64,000 nt of DNA. Source: Methanomicrobiales archaeon (GTDB taxonomy: Archaea > Halobacteriota > Methanomicrobia > Methanomicrobiales > JACTUA01). Where the stretch lies: positions 1 to 64,000 of the forward strand of contig JARYLJ010000003.1 of assembly GCA_029907705.1 (NCBI GenBank), given 5' to 3'. Numbering within the stretch: position 1 is the stretch's first letter; each line of letters opens with the position of its first letter. Below, piece after piece: positions 57,208 through 64,000 of this stretch. The notes beneath the pieces were generated by a model. It saw only the letters and a program-made list of their open reading frames with translations, did not search any database and was not told where the DNA came from. The translations under genes and the position numbers were made by a program.

Positions 57208-58314
57208 ATGAAAAGCGATGTATTCTTCGCCGATATCCGTGCGAAAGGGGAGGGCGAGAATACAGGGAGCAAGATCGAGCGCCTCTTCAACAGAGCAGGC
57301 TTCGGCGATCTTATCGGAAAAGGAGACATCACCGCAATAAAGATGCATTTCGGCGAGATGGGCGGGGACTCTTTCGTGAGCCCCCTACATGTCCGGCATG
57401 TGGTCGACTTGGTCAGGGGTGCAGGGGGCATACCCTTCCTCACCGATACCGGGACCCTTTACAGGGGAAGCCGGTCGAATGCGGCAACGCATCTCGAGAC
57501 GGCGATCCGTCACGGATTCGACTATGTTGTCGTTGGCGCACCGGTGATCATCGCTGACGGACTCAGGGGTTCGAACTGGCGGGAGGTACCGGTGAAGGGC
57601 AAGCATTTCGAAAGAGTCAGGATTGCCGCCGACATCCTGGATGCATCGTGCATGATGGTGATCTCCCACTTCAAGGGTCACATGCTCGCAGGTTTCGGGG
57701 GTGCCTTGAAGAACCTGGCGATGGGTTGCGCACCCCCCGCCGGTAAGAGGGAACAGCATACGGCAAAGGCGTTCGTACATGCAGAGCGGTGCCTCGGGTG
57801 TGGTATGTGTGTCGAGTTCTGCCCTGCCGGTGCTGCGGTACTCGATGGTGGTGTATGTAGAATCGATCGGACGCGGTGCCTCGGTTGCGGCGATTGCATG
57901 CGCGCCTGCAGAGAGAATGCGATCGAATTCGACTGGGACGTGGAGATCGATCCCTTCCTCGAACGCATGGTCGAGTATGCGTGCGGTGCCATGACCGGGA
58001 AAGAGGGGCGCGTCGGTTTTTTGAACTTCCTTCTGAATATCACGCCGGACTGTGACTGCGTACCATGGAGCGACGCATCGATCGTGCCGAACATCGGTAT
58101 CCTCGCCTCCAGGGATCCGGTTGCGCTCGACCATGCATCCTACGACCTCGTGAACTCCAGCCGGGGAATCGGTGGAACAGCCCTCCTCTCCGGCCTCAGC
58201 GAAGGAGAGGACAAATTCAGGGGGATGTGGCCGCATACCAACGGTCTTCACCAGATCGAGTATGCGGAGGAGATGAGACTGGGATCGGCCTCCTACCGGT
58301 TGATCGAAGTCTGA
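57208..58314 (+). CDS. DUF362 protein with two [4Fe-4S] clusters
   Basis: 368 aa from ATG 57208 behind AAGGAGAG; ATG 57151 is possible. The N-terminal DUF362 domain (KMHFGEMGGDSFVSP, SHFKGHMLAGFGGALKNLAMG) is followed by a ferredoxin insert with CLGCGMCVEFCP and CLGCGDCMRAC, then a C-terminal DUF362 part (ASRDPVALDHASYDLVN). The family is common in methanogens and anaerobes; the reaction is not known. It follows DUF2156 by about 50 bases. Confidence 0.9.
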   Translation: MKSDVFFADIRAKGEGENTGSKIERLFNRAGFGDLIGKGDITAIKMHFGEMGGDSFVSPLHVRHVVDLVRGAGGIPFLTDTGTLYRGSRSNAATHLETAIRHGFDYVVVGAPVIIADGLRGSNWREVPVKGKHFERVRIAADILDASCMMVISHFKGHMLAGFGGALKNLAMGCAPPAGKREQHTAKAFVHAERCLGCGMCVEFCPAGAAVLDGGVCRIDRTRCLGCGDCMRACRENAIEFDWDVEIDPFLERMVEYACGAMTGKEGRVGFLNFLLNITPDCDCVPWSDASIVPNIGILASRDPVALDHASYDLVNSSRGIGGTALLSGLSEGEDKFRGMWPHTNGLHQIEYAEEMRLGSASYRLIEV

Positions 58315-58317
58315 ATA

Positions 58318-58902
58318 TCAGTCCGCTTTCAGGCGCTTGAGAATCCAGGCGATGTTCTGCCCGAGCGACTGCATCGTTCTGATCCCCTCCTCATCCCTCT
58401 CCACATCTCCGGGCTTCCATCCGATGCCGATATTCCAGTAGGTGGAGCCGACCACGATCATCTGCCCGATCAGGAAGAAGTGATTGATTGTATCGAATGC
58501 ATGCATGCCTCCTGCCCTCCTCACGGCAACAACGGCCGCACCCACCTTTCTTCTGAAGAGGTCCCCATTCACCCTCGCCACCATGCCCGAGCGGTCGATG
58601 AACGCCTTCATCTCGGCGGATACATCCGAGAAATAGGTGGGTGAAGCGAGGATGATGCCATCCGACGCAGCCATCTTCTCGATGCAGCTGTTCACGATGT
58701 CGTTCCTGATGATGCACCTGCCGTCCAAGTTCTCCCTGCATTTCATGCAGGCCGTGCAGCCGCGGATCCTCTTTCCGGCAAACTGGACCATCTCGGTTCC
58801 GATCCCTTCCTGCTCCAGCTCCTGAAGGACGTATCTCACAAGCCTCGCCGTATTGCCATCCTTTCGTGCGCTGCCGTTGAATGCGATGACCTTCATATCC
58901 AT
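58318..58902 (-). CDS. Iron-sulfur flavoprotein (NADPH-dependent FMN reductase-like)
   Basis: 194 aa from ATG 58902; ATG 58896 is also possible. Flavodoxin-like fold with the FMN loop NGSARKDGNTARL and SPTYFSDVSAEMKAFIDR. The cluster motif CTACMKCRENLDGRC fits the CX2CX2CX4-7C pattern of methanogen iron-sulfur flavoproteins, which reduce O2 and H2O2. Convergent with DUF362. Confidence 0.9.
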   Translation of the reverse strand: MDMKVIAFNGSARKDGNTARLVRYVLQELEQEGIGTEMVQFAGKRIRGCTACMKCRENLDGRCIIRNDIVNSCIEKMAASDGIILASPTYFSDVSAEMKAFIDRSGMVARVNGDLFRRKVGAAVVAVRRAGGMHAFDTINHFFLIGQMIVVGSTYWNIGIGWKPGDVERDEEGIRTMQSLGQNIAWILKRLKAD

Positions 58903-59010
58903 ACAGGAGAGAGGGCCGTTGATCAGTGATAAACCTGCAGTATCTGCCCTGTGCAACTGCGTCATTGATGACCAGCTGTGCAGAACGAATCCGCGAAACA
59001 GTTCAGATGG

Positions 59011-59020
59011 ATTTAAATAT
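59011..59020. promoter_or_regulatory. Palindromic TATA box between flavoprotein and symporter operon
   Basis: ATTTAAATAT reads as a TATA box on both strands. On the plus strand, transcription start would lie near 59042, ten bases before the Phe-rich leader ORF. Confidence 0.5.
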
Positions 59021-59051
59021 CTGTTTGAGAAGAAGTACTCGTGTAGGACGA

Positions 59052-59123
59052 ATGACAGAAGAATCCAGCACGTCAAAAAATATTGCGATTCTGAACAGCT
59101 TCGGGTTCTTCTTCTTTAGTTAG
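59052..59123 (+). CDS. Putative Phe-rich leader peptide
   Basis: 23 codons: MTEESSTSKNIAILNS followed by FGFFFFS, then TAG. Five of the last seven residues are Phe. The stop codon is the first base of a strong hairpin (59123-59149). A TATA box lies 31 bases upstream and the symporter operon begins 57 bases downstream. The layout is that of a bacterial attenuator leader. No amino-acid leader attenuation is established in archaea, so this is inference. Confidence 0.35.
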   Translation: MTEESSTSKNIAILNSFGFFFFS

Positions 59124-59149
59124 GGGACCGAACAACGTTCGGTTCCCCT
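59123..59149 (+). promoter_or_regulatory. Strong hairpin in the symporter leader
   Basis: GGGGACCGAAC and GTTCGGTTCCCC pair over 11 positions around an AAC loop, with one bulged base. No T run follows, so it is not a bacterial-type terminator. It may control or process the message of the symporter operon. Confidence 0.6.
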
Positions 59150-59179
59150 GATATTGGCATTATACAGGCAGGAAAGATT

Positions 59180-59302
59180 ATGCTCGGTATCGACGATCCG
59201 CAAATCTGGCTTGGTTACCTCCTTGCGATAGGTTTCGCACTGTGGTGCCTGTTGTACGGACTGCTGAACTGGAACAGAGGGGAGGGCGGCGATGGCAGTT
59301 GA
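59180..59302 (+). CDS. Symporter small accessory protein
   Basis: 40 aa from ATG 59180 behind AGGAAAG. Begins MLGIDDPQIWLGYLLA and ends LLYGLLNWNRGEGGDGS: one membrane helix with the D-D-P-x-I start and the L-N-W-N end of the tiny accessory subunits found next to archaeal and bacterial solute:sodium symporters. It overlaps the symporter start by 11 bases. Confidence 0.85.
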   Translation: MLGIDDPQIWLGYLLAIGFALWCLLYGLLNWNRGEGGDGS

Positions 59303-60857
59303 CACACTCGTCTTCGCAGCGATCACCATTGTCTACCTCGTGGTGACCATGGCTCTGGGTTACCTCGGGTACCGGCATACCCGGGAGACGGAGGACTACC
59401 TCGTCGCAGGACGCCGGATACATCCGGCCATCCTCGCCCTCTCTTACGGAGCGACGTTCATCAGCACTTCAGCGATCGTGGGGTTCGGAGGTGTCGCCGG
59501 ACAGCTGGGCATGGGTCTGATATGGCTGACGGTCTTCAACATCGGTGTGGGGATATTCATCGCTTTCGTCGTCTTCGGGACGAAGACACGTGAACTGGGA
59601 CAGCGGATGAAGGCACTCACCTTCCCGGACCTGATGGGGAAGGTATACAGATCCTCCTTCATGCAGTATGCAACAGCCGCGATCATCGTGATCGGTATGC
59701 CCCTGTACACCGCCGCCATCCTGATAGGCGGAGCGAGATTCATTGAGGAGACGCTCAGAATCGATTATAATCTTGCTCTTCTCGGCTTCGCCCTGATCGT
59801 CGCAATCTATGTCGTCCTCGGTGGACTCATCGCCGTGATGTACACCGATGCACTGCAGGGGAGCGTCATGCTCGTCGGTATGACGCTGCTCATCTTCCTC
59901 ACCTATATCACTCTGGGGGGTGTGGTGGAAGCACATTCTGCCCTCAATGCGATGAGCAATCTCGTGCCGGCGGCACTGAAGGCGGCCGGGCACACGGGAT
60001 GGACGAGCATGCCTGCGCTCGGTTCACCCATATGGTTCACTCTGGTCACCACGATGGTGCTGGGGGTGGGCATCGGCGTGCTGGCACAGCCGCAGCTGAT
60101 CGTCCGTTTCATGACCGTGAAGGACCGGCGTTCGCTGAACCGTGCGGTCTTCGTCGGCGGCCCCTTCATTCTGATGATGACGGGCGTTGCCTTCACTGTC
60201 GGTGCGCTGACCAACGTATACTTCTATACAAACAGGAATATGACCGCTCTCGAGGTCGCGGGGGGTAACGTGGACAAGATCATCCCCGCGTACATCAACA
60301 GCGTAATGCCCGATATCTTCATCGTCATATTCATGCTCGCCCTCCTTGCGGCGGCGATGTCAACCCTTTCCTCCCTGTTCCACACGATGGGAACCGCGCT
60401 CGGCTACGATATCTGGGTCTATACGAGCGAGGGCAGGCCCTCTCTGGGTGCGAGCCAGCGGGGGATTGTGCTGATGATCCTCGTGAGTGTGCTTCTCGCC
60501 TACGTGATGCCGGGGGGTATCATCGCGAGGGCGACGGCGATGTTCATGGGCCTCTGCGCATCCGCATTTCTACCCGCGTTTGCATACGGCCTCTACGCGA
60601 AGAATCCCTCCACATTGCCGGCAAGGGTGAGCCTGATCACCGGTAGCCTCGTGTGGTTCCTGTATACCGTGCTCGTTCACAAGGCTGAATCCGAGATCCT
60701 CGGGATCTCGAAGGCGCTCTTCGGGACGGTGAGCATCCTGCCGATGCCCTGGCCGGTCGTCGATCCGCTCATCGTCGCGCTCCCCGCCTCCATACTGGCC
60801 CTTCTCATCGGGATACAGGTGGGAAAAGAAGGCAGGAGTGGGCGGATTCCGCAATAA
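59292..60857 (+). CDS. Solute:sodium symporter (SSS family)
   Basis: 521 aa with 12-13 membrane helices. GRRIHPAILALSYGATFIS and SAIVGFGGVAGQLGMG in the first helices form the LeuT-type core that binds Na+, and GGLIAVMYTDALQGSVML is the SSS signature. PutP-, acetate- and pantothenate-type substrates cannot be told apart by eye. Translationally coupled to its accessory subunit; a Phe-rich leader and hairpin precede the pair. Confidence 0.92.
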   Translation: MAVDTLVFAAITIVYLVVTMALGYLGYRHTRETEDYLVAGRRIHPAILALSYGATFISTSAIVGFGGVAGQLGMGLIWLTVFNIGVGIFIAFVVFGTKTRELGQRMKALTFPDLMGKVYRSSFMQYATAAIIVIGMPLYTAAILIGGARFIEETLRIDYNLALLGFALIVAIYVVLGGLIAVMYTDALQGSVMLVGMTLLIFLTYITLGGVVEAHSALNAMSNLVPAALKAAGHTGWTSMPALGSPIWFTLVTTMVLGVGIGVLAQPQLIVRFMTVKDRRSLNRAVFVGGPFILMMTGVAFTVGALTNVYFYTNRNMTALEVAGGNVDKIIPAYINSVMPDIFIVIFMLALLAAAMSTLSSLFHTMGTALGYDIWVYTSEGRPSLGASQRGIVLMILVSVLLAYVMPGGIIARATAMFMGLCASAFLPAFAYGLYAKNPSTLPARVSLITGSLVWFLYTVLVHKAESEILGISKALFGTVSILPMPWPVVDPLIVALPASILALLIGIQVGKEGRSGRIPQ

Positions 60858-61219
60858 AACCCCATTTGCGATGCAGGCAGCCTGTGGTCCGATATCGGGG
60901 CGGGAGGAGTGATCGACCCTATTCGGGTCACGATTCAACCGCCCCTGACTCCTTTTCATGGTATGCCAGTACATGCCCCCGAGGCGCCGGCGACCCGCAT
61001 ATGGGATGGCCTGTCGACGGTTCACACGGATTGAGGTTGAATTATGCAGGGGTACCCATGACGATACCTGAGAAAACACCGTCCGCGACGTTCATGCCTA
61101 ACCCATGGTCGATGAGGCTTCTTTCGCCATACGTGCCATCCCCTCACTGCTTCATCCGGAGCAGGACGACAAATAACGGAAACCGCCAGTTATTTTTATC
61201 CTGACCGAAAGTCTGATCT
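60858..61219. other. Intergenic region, 362 bases
   Basis: No gene recognised. AGTTATTTTTATCC just before 61200 is the likely promoter of the following gene. Confidence 0.45.
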
Positions 61220-61570
61220 ATGGATCTCCTGTCGATGAAATGCACACCGCTGCAGCCCAGCACCCAGCCCCTGACGAGAAAGGAGATCAAGGCATTGATG
61301 CCGCAGATCCCTGACTGGTCGCTCGACGAGGGGCACTTGGTGACCAGGTACGACTGCAGGGATTTTGCTGAATGCATCAGAATCTTCGGCGAGGTGATCG
61401 CCATCGCGATGGAAGAGGGGCATTTCCCCGATATATGCATCAGCCGGTCGCGTTACGTGGATGTCCTTCTCTATACATACGCGATCGGTGGCCTCTCGCT
61501 GAACGACTTTATTCTCGCCGCCAGGATCTCCGGGCGCACGCGGAGAGATCCTGGTGCATCAGCCCTTTAA
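61220..61570 (+). CDS. 4a-hydroxytetrahydrobiopterin dehydratase (PCD/DCoH)
   Basis: 116 aa from ATG 61220; ATG 61235 is possible. The family core is EEGHFPDICISRSRYVDV and the end is YAIGGLSLNDFILAARI. The enzyme recycles oxidised pterin after aromatic amino acid hydroxylation; in methanogens a role on a pterin such as methanopterin is only a guess. The 3' end overlaps the thioredoxin gene by 12 bases on the other strand. Confidence 0.92.
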   Translation: MDLLSMKCTPLQPSTQPLTRKEIKALMPQIPDWSLDEGHLVTRYDCRDFAECIRIFGEVIAIAMEEGHFPDICISRSRYVDVLLYTYAIGGLSLNDFILAARISGRTRRDPGASAL

Positions 61571-61990
61571 TCTAAAGTTGCTCATGATGCGCGCCCTGAT
61601 CATCTCCTTCGGATACGCGCCGATCACCCTGTCGACGAGCCGGCCGTTCGCAAAGAGGAGGAGCGTTGGTATGGCGGAGATGCCGAACTGACCGGCGATT
61701 TGAGGATTTTCGTCCGTATTGCACTTCCCGAACGCCACTCTTCCCCTGAATTCGGATGCGAGTTCCTCGACGATGGGCGATATGGTCCTGCAGGGGCCGC
61801 ACCATTCTGCCCAGAAATCCAGGAGTACAAACCGATTCTCTTTGAGAATCTCGGAAAAATTACTTCCATTCACCACGATGACGTCAGGCTTTTTCTTCGT
61901 CTCCATCGCCTTCATCATCTCCTGCAACCGCTTCTCCCTCAATTGCCGGAGTTCGTCGTCCATATGGATCAGCTCTCCCTCTTCGGTCAT
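61559..61990 (-). CDS. Thioredoxin with a charged N-terminal extension
   Basis: 143 aa; ATG 61963 (MDDELRQLREKRL) is an alternative start. The active site is WAEWCGPC with cis-Pro in ISAIPTLLLF. About 35 residues of charged helix precede the thioredoxin fold and resemble the N-terminus of archaeal PDCD5-type proteins (D-D-E-L-x-x-L-R-x-x-R-L). It serves disulfide reduction in the cytoplasm. Confidence 0.93.
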   Translation of the reverse strand: MTEEGELIHMDDELRQLREKRLQEMMKAMETKKKPDVIVVNGSNFSEILKENRFVLLDFWAEWCGPCRTISPIVEELASEFRGRVAFGKCNTDENPQIAGQFGISAIPTLLLFANGRLVDRVIGAYPKEMIRARIMSNFRLKG

Positions 61991-62058
61991 TAAAATGAGA
62001 TATGTGCTGGCTGGGGCAAACTATAATACCCAATAATGGAAAAATATACCGCTTGCAC

Positions 62059-62133
62059 AGCGAGGTGGGGTAGTCAGGACATCCCGACGGGCTCATAACC
62101 CGTAGATCGATGGTTCAAATCCATCCCTCGCTA
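62059..62133 (+). tRNA. Initiator tRNA-Met(CAT)
   Basis: 75 bases. Acceptor AGCGAGG pairs with CCTCGCT, anticodon CAT lies in GGGCTCATAACCC, and the T-loop is GTTCAAATC. The three G:C pairs in the anticodon stem and the A1-U72 pair are the archaeal initiator features. No CCA encoded. Confidence 0.95.
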
Positions 62134-62143
62134 TACATTCTAT

Positions 62144-62821
62144 TTACGTCTTTCTCGCTGCGATGACAGTGAAGGTCCTGTTTTTATATATGGTGTCGAT
62201 CTCTGTAAAACCGCTCTCTTTGAGCCACTGAAGCTGAAGGGATAGTCTGTCATTCCTGTCCAGCTCGTCCCTCCTCCTGCAGATCTCCGCCCTCTCTGCG
62301 TCGGTGAGCGGGCCTTTCTCGAGGAAATCGTTCCAATACTGAAGATACATACGTTCGAAGAACTCTGTCTCACCTCTCGTTTGATCAGCATTGACGAACA
62401 TCCCCCCTTTTACAAGCGATCGGTAAATCCGCACGAAGAGATCCCTCTTCTTCTCCGGCGCAAGATGATGGATCGAGAGGGCAGAACAGACGAGATCGTA
62501 CGGACCTCCGAGAGGACATCGGCTGTAATCAGCAGTGATGTAGCGGATACTGCCTGCATCGGCGAGGCGCCTTCTCGCCACATCCAGCATCCTCTCCGAG
62601 AGATCGATCAGTGCGATCTCTGCATCCGGATACTTCTGCAGCAGGTGTGCGCTCAAAAGGCCGGTGCCGGCCCCGAGATCGAGGATGGCGGGGGCCTTCT
62701 TCTCCGATGAAGCCGCGGAGACCGCCGCTTCATAGAAGTCACGGAGATGCGGTATCACATGTTCCCGCTGTGCATCGTACTCCCGCGCTCCCCGATCGAA
62801 CGCCTCCCATACGTCTTTCAT
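62144..62821 (-). CDS. SAM-dependent methyltransferase
   Basis: 225 aa from ATG 62821, which lies 5 bases after the purF stop; the frame extends upstream into purF. Class I fold with ILDLGAGTGLLSAHLL (AdoMet site), ALIDLSERML (acidic loop) and LVCSALSIHHL. The N-terminal WEAFDRGAREYDAQREHVIPH is common in this group of small-molecule methyltransferases. Substrate unknown. Co-transcribed with purF. Confidence 0.9.
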   Translation of the reverse strand: MKDVWEAFDRGAREYDAQREHVIPHLRDFYEAAVSAASSEKKAPAILDLGAGTGLLSAHLLQKYPDAEIALIDLSERMLDVARRRLADAGSIRYITADYSRCPLGGPYDLVCSALSIHHLAPEKKRDLFVRIYRSLVKGGMFVNADQTRGETEFFERMYLQYWNDFLEKGPLTDAERAEICRRRDELDRNDRLSLQLQWLKESGFTEIDTIYKNRTFTVIAARKT

Positions 62822-62826
62822 ATCGT

Positions 62827-64000
62827 TCAGGCGCCCTTCGCCTCGAGCAGCTTTGTCTGATATGTCCCCCCGACGATATCCACACTCCTCTGTGCGCACG
62901 ATTCGCCCTCGATTTGAACCGGATAGTGGCTGGTGAGGCAGCCCGTGCAGAGATCCTCGATTTGGATCCCGATCGCATCGACGAGCGCCGCCAGTGAGAT
63001 GTGGTGGAGGGTGGTGGCGGCAATATGCTCCCGCACCTTCTCCACCCCCTTGTCGCTCGCGATCAGCTCTTCCCTCGTCGGCATATCCACACCCAGATAG
63101 CAGGGGGCAATGATCGGGGGAGAGCCTATCCTGACATGCACCTCAGAGGCACCTTCCTCCTTCATGAGATTCACGATCCTGCCTGATGTCGTGCCTCTCA
63201 CGATACTGTCATCCACAAGTACGACCGAACGTCCTCTGATATGCTGCTTGATCGGATTCAGTTTGATCCTGACCGCCATCTCCCTCTCCCTCTGGGAGCT
63301 CTTGATGAACGTGCGGCCCATGTAACGGTTCTTCATCAGGGCCTCGAGATAAGGTATGCCGGAACGGTGAGAATATCCTATTGCAATCGAAGTCCCCGAA
63401 TCGGGCACTGGAGAGACCAGATCTGCCTTCACCTTCGCCTCTTCGTAGAGATGCTCTCCGATCCTGCGCCTCACATCGTATACAAGCTTCCCTTCGAGAA
63501 CAGAGTCTGCACGGGCAAAATAGATGAATTCAAATATGCAGTGGGCCTTTCTCTTCGCGATCGCAATCTGCCGTGATCTGATCCCCTGCGCATCGATCTG
63601 CAGGAGCTCCCCGGGTCGGACATCCCTGATCAGCTCCCCTCTGAGGGCATCCACCGCCACGCTCTCGGAGGCGACGATATATCCGCTCTCCGTCTTCCCG
63701 AGACAGAAAGGCTTGATCCCCATCGGATCCCGGAATGCATACAGGCAGCCGTCCACCATCATGACCACGGAGTAGGAGCCCTGAAGGGTCCGCATGCAAT
63801 GGACGATGCTGTCCAGCACATTACTGGAGCGTTTGAATTCCTGCACGAAGGTGCTCGCAATCACCTCCGTGTCGGAGGTGGTGGAAAATATCTCCCCGTT
63901 CGCCTCGTAATTCTCCCTCAATGCTTTTGCGTTCACCAGATTGCCGTTGTGTGCGATGGCGAAGAAATGTTCCCTGAACCTGAAGTTGAAGGGCTGGATG
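62827..64000 (-). CDS. purF: Amidophosphoribosyltransferase (3' part; start beyond the window)
   Basis: 391 codons are visible, and the frame runs off the window edge. First step of purine synthesis. The glutaminase domain (AHNGNLVNAKALREN) continues into the PRTase domain with PVPDSGTSIAIGYS and the PRPP loop VVLVDDSIVRGTTS. The N-terminal nucleophile Cys lies outside. C-terminal RSVDIVGG is followed by about 12 residues. Confidence 0.97.
   Translation of the reverse strand, partial: IQPFNFRFREHFFAIAHNGNLVNAKALRENYEANGEIFSTTSDTEVIASTFVQEFKRSSNVLDSIVHCMRTLQGSYSVVMMVDGCLYAFRDPMGIKPFCLGKTESGYIVASESVAVDALRGELIRDVRPGELLQIDAQGIRSRQIAIAKRKAHCIFEFIYFARADSVLEGKLVYDVRRRIGEHLYEEAKVKADLVSPVPDSGTSIAIGYSHRSGIPYLEALMKNRYMGRTFIKSSQREREMAVRIKLNPIKQHIRGRSVVLVDDSIVRGTTSGRIVNLMKEEGASEVHVRIGSPPIIAPCYLGVDMPTREELIASDKGVEKVREHIAATTLHHISLAALVDAIGIQIEDLCTGCLTSHYPVQIEGESCAQRSVDIVGGTYQTKLLEAKGA

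Overview
The window is archaeal. It carries archaeal A-type ATP synthase operons, a group II chaperonin (thermosome), the membrane-bound LonB protease, a NOB1-type rRNA endonuclease, a GfcR regulator, an archaeal initiator tRNA-Met, TATA-box promoters and oligo-T terminators. Gene content and style (two A-type ATP synthases, PKD/NosD/PEGA surface protein, DUF362 ferredoxin protein, iron-sulfur flavoprotein, symporter with a tiny accessory subunit) fit a methanogen of the Methanomicrobiales. No methanogenesis gene lies in the window, so that placement is an inference.

Layout. 0-3 kb: a broken surface-protein gene with two identical 278-bp repeats. 3.2-6.7 kb: a ferredoxin, then an operon of two HEAT-repeat membrane proteins and a voltage-gated K+ channel. 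7.9-16.5 kb: ATP synthase operon 1 (small ORF-H-I-K-E-C-F-A-B-D). 17-20 kb: two membrane proteins, a long non-coding stretch and a transposase relic. 20-29.6 kb: ATP synthase operon 2 (H-I-K-E-C-F-A-B-D) followed by pgk. 29.7-35.2 kb: a tight minus-strand block with a zinc ribbon, a BofA-like protein, PmbA/TldD and LonB. 35.3-40 kb: prs, rtcA, nob1, gfcR and the thermosome. 40-46.6 kb: tRNA-Ser, a membrane protein, a 51-aa zinc protein, a truncated PolX, and a decaying NHEJ locus (PE, Ku, ligase). 46.7-49.8 kb: an M-box riboswitch followed by an Mg2+ P-type ATPase with one in-frame stop. 50-54.6 kb: a solitary DNA methyltransferase, a hypothetical protein, and a P5C dehydrogenase/aminotransferase pair. 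55-61 kb: GNAT, DUF2156, DUF362, flavoprotein, and a symporter operon with a Phe-rich leader ORF and hairpin. 61-64 kb: PCD, thioredoxin, initiator tRNA, a methyltransferase and the 3' part of purF.

How the parts fit. The two rotary enzymes are complete and have the same gene order, but their rotor ion-binding residues (Q25/E54 against E41/E70) and catalytic P-loops differ, which suggests different ions or roles. The most striking non-coding element is a convincing M-box (Mg2+-sensing) riboswitch between a TATA box and the mgtA-like gene, a class known mainly from bacteria. Several genes carry clear lesions: surface protein, PolX, Ku, DNA ligase and mgtA. The rest are intact. This suggests active gene decay in accessory loci, although base-calling errors at C runs cannot be excluded for the frameshifts.
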